In this document: one piece after another, positions 1-6,014 of the stretch
Layout: the number at the start of each line of letters is the position of its first letter
Position numbering within the stretch: the stretch's first letter is position 1
Assembly (NCBI GenBank): GCA_002346305.1
Contig: DDZI01000058.1
Location: 1 to 15,885, forward strand
Origin: Actinobacteria bacterium UBA3012
GTDB lineage: Bacteria; Actinomycetota; Actinomycetes; Nanopelagicales; Nanopelagicaceae
DNA length: 15,885 bases
Reading direction: 5' to 3'
Notes under the pieces: generated by a model
What the model saw: only the letters and a program-made list of their open reading frames with translations
The model's database searches: none
Told to the model about the DNA's origin: nothing
Position numbers and translations under genes: made by a program

Positions 1-7
1 CCCAAGT

Positions 8-28
8 CAGGTGGGCTCGTTTCACCTG
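8..28. repeat. Short inverted repeat upstream of rpsP
   Basis: CAGGTG at 8-13 is the exact reverse complement of CACCTG at 23-28, giving a 6-bp stem with a 9-base loop. It lies about 50 bases upstream of the S16 gene, so it could belong to the S16 operon leader or to the end of a preceding transcript. No U-run follows it, so it is not a convincing intrinsic terminator. The window starts only 7 bases upstream, which limits interpretation. Confidence 0.3.
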
Positions 29-81
29 CTGGTACCGCTCGAACCAGATAACAATCTAGTTCCTAAAATTCAGGAGTGTTA

Positions 82-621
82 GTGGCTGCAAAGATTCGTT
101 TGGCGCGTATGGGAAAGATCCGTACCCCTCACTACCGTATTGTCGTTGCTGATTCACGCGCTGCACGCAACTCTCGTGCAATCGAAGAAATTGGTCGCTA
201 CTCACCAGGACAAGAACCATCTGTAATTAAAGTTGATTCATCACGCGCCTTGTACTGGTTAAGTGTTGGCGCAAAACCAACTGCAGCAGTTGAAGCGCTA
301 TTGAAAATTACCGGTGACTGGCAAAAGCATTACGACCTTCCTGGAAAAGAAGGAACTCTTCGCGTCGCTGCTCCAAAAGAGAGCAAGTTAATTCGTTTTG
401 AAGCTGCCGTAAAAGAAGCAATGAATGAGCCGAAAGATGGCGCAACAACATTAAAGAAAAAAGCTGCAGATCGTCTTGCTGCAAAGAAAGAGCCAGTAGT
501 TCAAGCAGAAGCAGCAGCACCAGCGGCAGAACATGTTGAAGAAGTAGCTGCACCTGTCGAGGAAGCAGCACCAGCAGTTGAAGAAGTTGCAGCACCTGCT
601 GCTGAAACTCCAGCCGAATAA
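82..621 (+). CDS. rpsP: 30S ribosomal protein S16 with acidic C-terminal extension
   Basis: S16 is a structural protein of the 30S body, needed for subunit assembly. The first 80 or so residues match the family closely: KIRLARMGKIRTPHYRIVV, an ADSR motif, and IEEIGRYSP. The GTG at 82 is chosen because AGGAG at 72-76 lies 5 bases upstream and the protein then begins with the family-typical basic strand. An in-frame GTG at 76 overlaps that ribosome binding site and would only add two residues. At 179 residues the protein is much longer than a minimal S16 (about 80-90). The extra part is a Lys-rich linker followed by a repetitive Ala/Glu/Pro/Val tail (codons 490-618). It is the first gene of an operon with khpA, rimM and trmD, the arrangement common in Actinobacteria. 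Identity is secure; the role of the tail is unknown. Confidence 0.96.
   Translation: MAAKIRLARMGKIRTPHYRIVVADSRAARNSRAIEEIGRYSPGQEPSVIKVDSSRALYWLSVGAKPTAAVEALLKITGDWQKHYDLPGKEGTLRVAAPKESKLIRFEAAVKEAMNEPKDGATTLKKKAADRLAAKKEPVVQAEAAAPAAEHVEEVAAPVEEAAPAVEEVAAPAAETPAE
490..618 (+). repeat. Low-complexity repeat encoding the S16 acidic tail
   Basis: The 3' end of rpsP encodes imperfect repeats of the unit (V)EEVAAP or EEAAPA, using repetitive GAA, GCA and GTT codons. The encoded tail is rich in Ala, Glu, Pro and Val and almost lacks aromatic residues, so it is probably disordered. The composition also opens a spurious long frame on the opposite strand. Repeat-unit gain or loss by slippage is plausible but cannot be shown from one sequence. 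Confidence 0.7.
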
Positions 622-623
622 TC

Positions 624-857
624 ATGATCGATGAGGCATTAGACCATCTCATCAAAGGGATTGTTGATAATCCTGCTGAAGTAGCTGTGGCTGAAAAAAA
701 TGGTCGACGCGGATTAACTTATGAAGTGCGCGTACACCCAGAAGATATTGGCAAAGTAATCGGTCGTAATGGCCGCACTGCAAAAGCTCTTCGCACCGTT
801 GCAAGTGCACTTGCTCGTCGCCCAATCCGGGTAGATCTGCTCGAAGCAGACGAATAA
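624..857 (+). CDS. khpA: KH-domain RNA-binding protein KhpA
   Basis: This is a 77-residue single-KH-domain protein. The nucleic-acid-binding GxxG loop is visible as IGRNGRTAKALRT (Gly47 to Gly50), preceded by the strand YEVRVHPED and followed by IRVDLLEAD. In other bacteria KhpA binds many RNAs, often as a partner of KhpB/Jag, and affects cell size and ribosome or sRNA biology. The gene begins 2 bases after the rpsP stop and ends 2 bases before rimM, so it is almost certainly co-transcribed and translationally coupled. Its place between rpsP and rimM is the standard actinobacterial and firmicute arrangement, which supports the call. Confidence 0.93.
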   Translation: MIDEALDHLIKGIVDNPAEVAVAEKNGRRGLTYEVRVHPEDIGKVIGRNGRTAKALRTVASALARRPIRVDLLEADE

Positions 858-859
858 AG

Positions 860-1363
860 ATGCTCCTGATCGTAGGCCGTATCGGTCGCGTTCACGGAGT
901 GCGTGGCGAAGTTACCGTCGAAGTACGCACGGATTCACCTGAAGAACGTTTCCAAGTTGGAACTACCATTTCTACAGATCCTGCAAAATTTGGCCCTTTA
1001 ACAATCACCGGACAACGTTGGCACAATGGAATTTTGCTCCTTACTTTTGATGGAGTATCTGACCGCGGGGCTGCCGAAAAGATTAAGAATGTTTTACTTA
1101 TGGCCGAAGTCGATATTTCCGAAAGCGATCCTGATGAATTTCACGTACAGCTTCTAATTGGCTCTACAATCGAATTAATTAATGGAACTGTTCTCGGAAC
1201 TATTGACGATGTGCTAACTAATAAAGGCCAGAACTTGCTTTCTTTTATGCGCGGCGGAAAACAAGTTTTAATTCCTTTTGTTAAAGCAATCGTTCCAACT
1301 GTAGATATTGCATCTCGCAAAGTTGTTATTACGCCACCTGAAGGGCTTATCGATGAAGATTGA
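860..1363 (+). CDS. rimM: 16S rRNA processing / ribosome maturation factor RimM
   Basis: RimM binds the 30S head, through S19, and assists late 16S rRNA maturation. The 167-residue length is normal. The N-terminal RimM beta-barrel (about residues 3-82) opens with VGRIGRVHGVRGEVTV, the family signature. The C-terminal PRC-barrel (about 93-163) contains LLIGSTIELINGTVLGTI and a closing LIPFVKAIVPTVD segment. The ATG at 860 follows the khpA stop by 2 bases. The 3' end overlaps the start of trmD by 11 bases, indicating translational coupling. rimM next to trmD in an S16 operon is highly conserved across bacteria. Confidence 0.95.
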   Translation: MLLIVGRIGRVHGVRGEVTVEVRTDSPEERFQVGTTISTDPAKFGPLTITGQRWHNGILLLTFDGVSDRGAAEKIKNVLLMAEVDISESDPDEFHVQLLIGSTIELINGTVLGTIDDVLTNKGQNLLSFMRGGKQVLIPFVKAIVPTVDIASRKVVITPPEGLIDED

Positions 1364-2063
1364 TCTAATCTCGATTTTTCCTGAGTACTTTGCTCCGTTA
1401 AAACTTTCATTAATTGGCAAGGCAGAACAAGATGGTTTGTTGAGTATTCAAATTCACGATCTCCGAGATTTCACATCCGATGGGCATCGCACAGTTGATG
1501 ACACTCCATATGGCGGTGGAGCTGGAATGGTGATGAAAGCCCAACCGTGGGGAGACGCAACCGATCCAATTATTGAAAACAATCCGCAGATAATTGTTAT
1601 CGTGCCCACACCCTCAGGCCAAGTATTAACGCAAGAGATGGCTGCAGAATTATCAAAAGCCGATCATTTACTTTTTCTGTGTGGAAGATATGAAGGAATT
1701 GATGCTCGTGTAATGACCGACTTGAGCACTCGAGTTGATCTACGTGAGATTTCAATTGGAGATTATGTTTTAGCTGGTGGCGAAGTCGCTGCTTTGGTAA
1801 TGATTGAAGCGATCACTCGATTAATTCCAGGAGTACTGGGGAATGCTGCATCCTTGATTGAAGAGTCGCACTCGCTAATTCAAGACGGCCAATCGTTAGT
1901 TGAATATCCAAATTTCACTAAACCACCACTTTGGCGCGGCCTTCCGGTGCCCGAAGTGCTTACCTCGGGAAATCACGGTGAGATTGCCAAATGGCGAGCC
2001 GCCCAAGCCCTAGCGCGCACCCAGAAGATCAAGCAGATTAAGCCTATGAATGGTGACCAATAG
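1353..2063 (+). CDS. trmD: tRNA (guanine-37-N1)-methyltransferase TrmD
   Basis: TrmD is a SPOUT-class methyltransferase that uses S-adenosylmethionine to make m1G37 in tRNAs, preventing +1 frameshifting. The start at ATG 1353 gives the canonical MKIDLISIFPEYF. The frame is open further upstream, but that would be read inside rimM and adds no conserved sequence. Visible motifs are HRTVDDTPYGGGAGM (45-59), the trefoil-knot SAM segments CGRYEGIDARV (110-120) and ISIGDYVLAGGE (133-144), RLIPGVLGN (156-164) with the conserved Arg156, and SGNHGEIAKWR near the C-terminus. The 236-residue length is normal for actinobacterial forms. One oddity: the position equivalent to the catalytic Asp169 of E. coli TrmD is Glu171 here (EES in place of EDS), codon 1863-1865. 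Otherwise the enzyme looks intact. Confidence 0.95.
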   Translation: MKIDLISIFPEYFAPLKLSLIGKAEQDGLLSIQIHDLRDFTSDGHRTVDDTPYGGGAGMVMKAQPWGDATDPIIENNPQIIVIVPTPSGQVLTQEMAAELSKADHLLFLCGRYEGIDARVMTDLSTRVDLREISIGDYVLAGGEVAALVMIEAITRLIPGVLGNAASLIEESHSLIQDGQSLVEYPNFTKPPLWRGLPVPEVLTSGNHGEIAKWRAAQALARTQKIKQIKPMNGDQ

Positions 2064-2065
2064 CT

Positions 2066-2105
2066 CCTCAGTAGGGCTGGTTTTGGGGATTACCCCTTGT
2101 TGAGG
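2066..2105 (+). terminator. Two-part hairpin just after trmD
   Basis: CCTCA at 2066-2070 pairs with TGAGG at 2101-2105, and inside this GGGG at 2085-2088 pairs with CCCC at 2093-2096 around an ATTA loop. It begins 3 bases after the trmD stop. No U-tract follows the outer stem; the inner stem is followed only by TTGTT. It could be a weak terminator or attenuator, an mRNA 3' stabiliser, or the first domain of the rplS leader. I cannot decide among these by eye. Confidence 0.4.
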
Positions 2106-2253
2106 CAGAATACGCAGGTAGTTGCAGTACCACTCGATCGAGGCGCCCCGCCGCAGGGGGTAGCGAATCTCGATTTTGGTCGGGTTAGTTCAAGTAAGGC
2201 GCTCGTCCTGCGGCGATCTCCTTCCAGATGTTTTAAGAATGCAGGTATTAGAA
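2106..2253 (+). ncRNA. Candidate structured rplS (L19) leader RNA with pseudoknot
   Basis: This non-coding stretch before rplS is clearly richer in G and C than its neighbours. Base by base, 2137-2143 pairs with 2168-2174, 2144-2146 with 2163-2165, and 2147-2149 with 2158-2160, forming a 13-bp hairpin (one G-U) with small bulges. Its 8-base loop at 2150-2157 (GCCGCAGG) is perfectly complementary to CCTGCGGC at 2207-2214. It can therefore form a pseudoknot, or an alternative 9-bp stem that would disrupt the hairpin. A smaller stem (2117-2120 with 2128-2131) lies upstream. The element ends before the rplS ribosome binding site (AGGT at 2243-2246). Such an element could be an autogenous ribosomal-protein leader, as L19 leaders are known in Firmicutes. 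I do not recognise it as a known family. Confidence 0.55.
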
Positions 2254-2721
2254 ATGAATATTCTTGACTCCTTAGATGCTGCCTCACTTCGCAGCGATAT
2301 CCCAACCTTCCGCTCAGGCGATGAACTTAAAGTTCACGTACGCGTTATTGAAGGAAGCAAAAGCCGTATCCAGGTTTTCCAAGGTTTAGTAATTAGCCGT
2401 AGTGGCAGTGGAGTTCGCGAGACTTTCACTATCCGCAAAGTTTCATACGGCGTAGGAGTCGAACGTACTTTCCCAATCCACACCCCTGTAATTGAGAAGA
2501 TGGAAGTTGTCCGTCGCGGAGATGTGCGTCGTGCAAAGCTTTACTACCTTCGCGAGTTGCGCGGAAAAGCTGCCAAGATCCGCGAACGTCGTGGCGAAGT
2601 TCCTTCAACTGGTACTCCAGTTAGCGCAGTTACCTCTGCTCCTGTTTCTGATGTGAGTGAAGCAACTGAAGTAGTGGAAGCTGTAGAAACTGTAGAAGCA
2701 GTAGCTACCGAAGAGAATTAA
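2254..2721 (+). CDS. rplS: 50S ribosomal protein L19 with acidic tail
   Basis: L19 sits at the 30S-50S interface. The start at ATG 2254 gives the family-typical MNILDSLDAASLRSDIP and has AGGT 7 bases upstream. In-frame upstream starts (2176, 2239) would translate the structured leader and add unconserved residues. Core motifs are FRSGDELKVHVRVIEG, FQGLVISRSGSGVRETFTIRK, GVERTFPIHTP and RRAKLYYLRELRGKAAKI. The core ends near codon 2595. Another 41 residues rich in Val, Glu, Ala, Thr and Ser follow, ending in repeats around VVEAVETVEAV. The total is 155 residues against about 115-120 for typical L19. lepB starts 5 bases after the stop. L19 followed by lepB and rnhB is typical of Actinobacteria. 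Confidence 0.96.
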   Translation: MNILDSLDAASLRSDIPTFRSGDELKVHVRVIEGSKSRIQVFQGLVISRSGSGVRETFTIRKVSYGVGVERTFPIHTPVIEKMEVVRRGDVRRAKLYYLRELRGKAAKIRERRGEVPSTGTPVSAVTSAPVSDVSEATEVVEAVETVEAVATEEN

Positions 2722-2726
2722 TCGCT

Positions 2727-3431
2727 GTGAAATTTCCTGCGAAGGGTTCGCTCCTTCGTGAAATTCCACTGCTTGTTACCGTTTCTTTAATAATCTCAAT
2801 TGTTATTAAAGCATTTCTAGTTCAAGCATTTTATATTCCTTCTGGCTCAATGGAACAAACTCTAAAAATTAATGATCGAGTTGTTGTCAACAAATTAGGT
2901 AATTTTTTCACTGAAGTTAAACGTGGGGATGTCTTAGTTTTCCGCGATCCAGGGGGATGGTTGCCTGAAAGTTTGCCAGAGAACCATTCTGCCGCTGTGC
3001 GAATAATTCGAAGCGGATTAGTTTTTGTAGGTTTGCTCCCAGATCCAGCAAAGCAACACCTAATTAAACGTGTGATCGGTGTAGCCGGAGATGAAGTTGT
3101 TTGTTGTACTGATAAAAAGTTGAGCATTAATGGTGTGGTCATTAAAGAAAATTATCTTTACCCTGGAAATAATCCAAGTGAATTAGAGTTTCGAGTCACC
3201 GTTCCTCAAGGTTTTGTTTGGGCTATGGGAGATCACCGCGCAGCTAGTGAGGATTCCCGGTATCACCAAGAAGATCCACGTAAAGGCATGGTTCCGCTTT
3301 CAGCTGTTGTAGGACGAGCAGTTGCAATTGTTTGGCCACCTAGCAATGCCGGATTCTTGCCGAAACCAGATGTGTTAAAAAATATTCCAGTGCGCGAACC
3401 TAAATCTAATAACAAGCCCGCAACAAAATAA
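2727..3431 (+). CDS. lepB: Signal peptidase I
   Basis: Signal peptidase I is a membrane serine protease that removes Sec and Tat signal peptides from exported proteins. After a short basic N-terminus there is one hydrophobic membrane segment (about residues 12-36). The catalytic boxes follow: PSGSMEQTL with nucleophile Ser41, RGDVLVFRDP (66-75), HLIKRVIGVAGDEV with general base Lys114, and MGDHRAASEDSR (167-178). The 234-residue length is normal. The start is GTG 2727, five bases after rplS, with no clear Shine-Dalgarno, suggesting coupling to rplS translation. The C-terminus is a short polar Lys/Pro/Asn tail with no second membrane anchor evident. Confidence 0.94.
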   Translation: MKFPAKGSLLREIPLLVTVSLIISIVIKAFLVQAFYIPSGSMEQTLKINDRVVVNKLGNFFTEVKRGDVLVFRDPGGWLPESLPENHSAAVRIIRSGLVFVGLLPDPAKQHLIKRVIGVAGDEVVCCTDKKLSINGVVIKENYLYPGNNPSELEFRVTVPQGFVWAMGDHRAASEDSRYHQEDPRKGMVPLSAVVGRAVAIVWPPSNAGFLPKPDVLKNIPVREPKSNNKPATK

Positions 3432-3443
3432 GAACTCAGCAAA

Positions 3444-4061
3444 ATGAGCAAAAGTAAAAGCTCAAATGTGGAAGCAACTCTTTGGGCAAATGGATTTACC
3501 AGAATTGTTGGAGTCGATGAAGCTGGACGTGGTGCATATGCTGGGCCCTTGGTAGTTGCAGCGGTAATTCTTGATCCAGATAATCCACTTTCGAAAGTGG
3601 GGGATTCAAAAAAGTTCACACCTAAAATCAGAGCAGAAATCGCATTAGAAATTAGAGAGCGAGCATTGGCGGTAGCCGTAATTCAAATATCCCCAGGAGA
3701 GATTGATGCAAATGGGGTTCATAAAGCTAATTTAGCGGGGATGCGCCGGGCAATAGTTGAAATAGGAAAATGTGATTATGCACTTACGGATGGTTATGCA
3801 ATTGAAGGAGTGATGGTCCCGACATTGGCAATCTGGAAAGGGGATCAGGTAAGTGCAACTGTTGGAGCCGCATCAATTATTGCTAAAACGCATCGTGATC
3901 AACTAATGATTGAGAGCGATCTGCAATTTCCAGGATATGGATTTGCAGATCACAAAGGTTATGGAACCGCCACTCATACAGCGGCGTTAAAAAGCAAAGG
4001 GGTCACATCAATTCATCGACGCAGTTTTGCTCCAATTGCTGAACTACTTTTAAACAGTTGA
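3444..4061 (+). CDS. rnhB: Ribonuclease HII
   Basis: RNase HII cleaves RNA in RNA-DNA hybrids and removes single ribonucleotides misincorporated into DNA. The active-site carboxylates are visible: Asp25 and Glu26 in VDEAGRGAYAGPLVVAAV, Asp116 in TDGYAI, and a final acidic residue in the GAASIIAKTHRD block (Asp152). DSKKFTP (54-60) is the usual substrate-contact segment, and GYGFADHKGYGT matches the C-terminal signature. The 205-residue length is normal. The ATG is 12 bases after the lepB stop and lacks a strong ribosome binding site. This is the usual place for rnhB in Actinobacteria. Confidence 0.95.
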   Translation: MSKSKSSNVEATLWANGFTRIVGVDEAGRGAYAGPLVVAAVILDPDNPLSKVGDSKKFTPKIRAEIALEIRERALAVAVIQISPGEIDANGVHKANLAGMRRAIVEIGKCDYALTDGYAIEGVMVPTLAIWKGDQVSATVGAASIIAKTHRDQLMIESDLQFPGYGFADHKGYGTATHTAALKSKGVTSIHRRSFAPIAELLLNS

Positions 4062-4088
4062 TTTTCTTGCACAGCCACGAGGTTAAGA

Positions 4089-4118
4089 TTTAAAGCATTC
4101 AAAAAGCTAATTTACTCT
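4089..4118 (+). promoter_or_regulatory. Putative leaderless promoter of yraN-comM-dprA
   Basis: The 64 bases between rnhB and yraN are AT-rich. TACTCT at 4113-4118 fits the actinobacterial -10 pattern TANNNT and ends 7 bases before the GTG start at 4126, the spacing expected when transcription begins at the start codon. A weak -35 (TTTAAA at 4089-4094) lies 18 bases upstream. No Shine-Dalgarno is present in front of the GTG. The proposal is an inference from position and motif alone. Confidence 0.4.
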
Positions 4119-4125
4119 GCCGAAT

Positions 4126-4500
4126 GTGCAAAACAGTAAGCAGCTATTGGGTGCCAGCGGAGAAGAGATAGCTGTTGATTATCTGATTTCTCAAGGCTAT
4201 GTAGTTTTTGATCGGAATTGGCGCTCCAAGAGCGGCGAAATTGACATTGTTGCAAGTGAGAAATTTAACTCTCAGGATGAACTTATTTTTATAGAGGTAA
4301 AAACCAGATCTAGTCGAGATTATGGCGACCCAATTGAAGCTATCTCTGCAACTAAGTATTTAAGAATGTATCGATTGGCACTTGAGTGGCTAAGTGAAAA
4401 CAGTGCTAGTCGCGAACCATGGAGGCTAGATGTCATTTCAATTGTAATTTCAAGAACGCAAGAAATAGAGATTGACCATTTAAAAAGAGTTTGTGCATGA
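4126..4500 (+). CDS. YraN/UPF0102-family nuclease-like protein
   Basis: This small protein has the restriction-endonuclease-like fold of the YraN (UPF0102) family, whose biochemical role is still poorly defined. The signature is complete: an N-terminal GASGEEIAVDYLISQGY helix, NWRSKSGEIDIVA (31-43) with the Asp40 of the putative metal site, and FIEVKTRSS (55-63) with Glu57 and Lys59. These spacings resemble the D...ExK nuclease motif. The GTG at 4126 is the only in-frame start that precedes the conserved region; the overlapping ATG at 4124 is in another frame. The 124-residue length is typical. Its stop overlaps the comM start (ATGA), and the yraN-comM-dprA order is conserved in Actinobacteria, consistent with a link to DNA processing. 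Confidence 0.9.
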   Translation: MQNSKQLLGASGEEIAVDYLISQGYVVFDRNWRSKSGEIDIVASEKFNSQDELIFIEVKTRSSRDYGDPIEAISATKYLRMYRLALEWLSENSASREPWRLDVISIVISRTQEIEIDHLKRVCA

Positions 4501-6014
4501 GTCTTGCTATCGCAAAATGTATTTCACTTATTGGGTTAAATGGATCAATTATTGATGTAGAGGCGGATATCGGAATTGGACTTCCAGGATTCACGCTGCT
4601 GGGATTACCTGATGCCGCACTCTCTGAATCTCGAGATCGAGTTCGCGCTGCGCTGATAAATTCTGGAGAAACCTGGCCGAACAAAAGAGTAACAATCTCA
4701 CTATCGCCTGCTTGGCTTCCAAAACGTGGATCAGGATTTGATCTGGCTATCGCCGCAGCACTACTTGCAGCCTCAGAAGCTGCACCAATAGACAGATTGA
4801 ATAATGTAATTATCTTAGGAGAGTTAACACTGGAAGGAAAAATAAAAGGGATCCTAGGAATTTTACCGGCATTGATGGCAGCCAAGAAAGCTGGATTTGA
4901 AAAAGCAATAGTTCCAGTCGTTAATGCCCAAGAAGCCGGATTAGTGAGCGGTTTAGAAATTTTAGCCATGAGTACTTTGAAAGAGTGTGCGCTTTGGATT
5001 CGAACTGGCGAAACTCTCACTCATTCATTTACTGAAAATTATGTAGAAAACAAAGGAAGCGAAGAGTTGGATTTGAGTGAAGTGGGTGGTCAACTTCAAG
5101 CCCGTAAAGCTTTAGAGATTTCAGCGATAGGTGGACATCACCTTTTGATGATCGGTCCTCCAGGAGCTGGCAAGACAATGCTTGCTGCCCGATTGCCATC
5201 CATCCTTCCTCCGCTTGATCGAGAAGGAGCCCTTGAGGTGACCGCATTGCACTCATTGGCGGGAAAAGTTAGCCATGATTCACCGTTGATTACGCAACCA
5301 CCATTTGTGGCTCCTCATCACAGTGCAACACGTGCAGCACTTGTTGGTGGTGGAGGAGTGAATATAAAACCAGGGGCGTGCTCTCTTGCTCATAACGGAG
5401 TTCTTTTCTTGGATGAAGCACCTGAAATGAGTTCTGGAGTTTTAGATGCATTGCGCCAGCCGCTTGAATCGGGGTCAATCACTATCTCTCGAAGCGGCGC
5501 AAGTGCAAATTTTCCATCTCGCTTTACTTTAGTTTTAGCAGCAAATCCCTGTCCTTGTGGTCGTTTTACTGGAACTGGTCGCAACTGTTCATGCACTCCG
5601 CAATCGGTTCGTCGCTACCTAAATAAACTTTCAGGCCCTCTTTTGGATCGCATAGATTTGCAAGTAGAAGTAGGAGCAACTGGCCGTGCAGGTCTATCAC
5701 AAATAGGAGAGAGTAGTGGGGTAGTCCGCACCAGAGTTATGAATGCAAGAAGTATCGCTGCAATTCGTTTTTCAAATTACTACTGGAAAAGTAATTCTCT
5801 AATCCCAGCCAAATACCTGCGCACTGAGTTTGCACCAGAATCTGCCGGTGTAGTTTTTTTGAATCGGGCACTTGATCGAGAGTTGATTACGGCTCGAGCA
5901 TTTCATCGCATAATTCGGGTTAGTTGGTCGATCGCAGATTTACATCAACATCCGATTCCCACTCTTTCGGATATTGAAGAAGCAACAAAATTGCATGAGC
6001 GGAGTTTTGTATGA
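4497..6014 (+). CDS. comM: YifB/ComM family Mg-chelatase-like AAA+ ATPase
   Basis: ComM is a hexameric AAA+ helicase that promotes branch migration when transformed DNA integrates into the chromosome. The start is ATG 4497, overlapping the yraN stop, and the product is 505 residues. The N-terminal ChlI-like/Lon-S5-fold domain spans about residues 1-170 (LPGFTLLGLPDAALSESRDRV, SPAWLPKRGSGFDLAIA). The ATPase domain has Walker A GPPGAGKT at 220-227 and Walker B GVLFLDEAP at 301-309. A cysteine-rich insert around 350-368 (NPCPCG then NCSCTP) may bind metal, and LDRIDLQVEV follows. The C-terminal ChlI-type domain closes the protein. It overlaps dprA by 4 bases. All motifs are intact. Confidence 0.94.
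   Translation: MSLAIAKCISLIGLNGSIIDVEADIGIGLPGFTLLGLPDAALSESRDRVRAALINSGETWPNKRVTISLSPAWLPKRGSGFDLAIAAALLAASEAAPIDRLNNVIILGELTLEGKIKGILGILPALMAAKKAGFEKAIVPVVNAQEAGLVSGLEILAMSTLKECALWIRTGETLTHSFTENYVENKGSEELDLSEVGGQLQARKALEISAIGGHHLLMIGPPGAGKTMLAARLPSILPPLDREGALEVTALHSLAGKVSHDSPLITQPPFVAPHHSATRAALVGGGGVNIKPGACSLAHNGVLFLDEAPEMSSGVLDALRQPLESGSITISRSGASANFPSRFTLVLAANPCPCGRFTGTGRNCSCTPQSVRRYLNKLSGPLLDRIDLQVEVGATGRAGLSQIGESSGVVRTRVMNARSIAAIRFSNYYWKSNSLIPAKYLRTEFAPESAGVVFLNRALDRELITARAFHRIIRVSWSIADLHQHPIPTLSDIEEATKLHERSFV

Noticed and set aside
1..51. Possible 3' end of an upstream gene (frame 1 reads 16 codons to a TAA at 49-51)
   Set aside because: The fragment is too short and matches no family end that I can recognise; other frames are also open over this length.
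308..655. Long minus-strand open frame over the end of rpsP
   Set aside because: It is Leu/Gln-rich low complexity produced by reading the Ala/Glu repeat backwards, has no start context, and lies under a secure gene.
2161..2215. tRNA-like T-arm (GTTCAA in the leader)
   Set aside because: No acceptor stem, anticodon arm or CCA end can be drawn around it.
2176..2253. N-terminal extension of L19 by 26 residues
   Set aside because: The extra residues are unlike L19, would translate the downstream arm of the pseudoknot, and the ATG at 2254 has an AGGT at good spacing and the canonical MNILD start.
2090..2305. Minus-strand open frame over the rplS leader and rplS start
   Set aside because: It overlaps the L19 start codon and gives no recognisable protein; RNA structure explains the region better.
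4433..5020. 195-codon minus-strand open frame under comM
   Set aside because: It is a shadow frame in Ser/Ala/Ile-rich code opposite intact, conserved ComM sequence.
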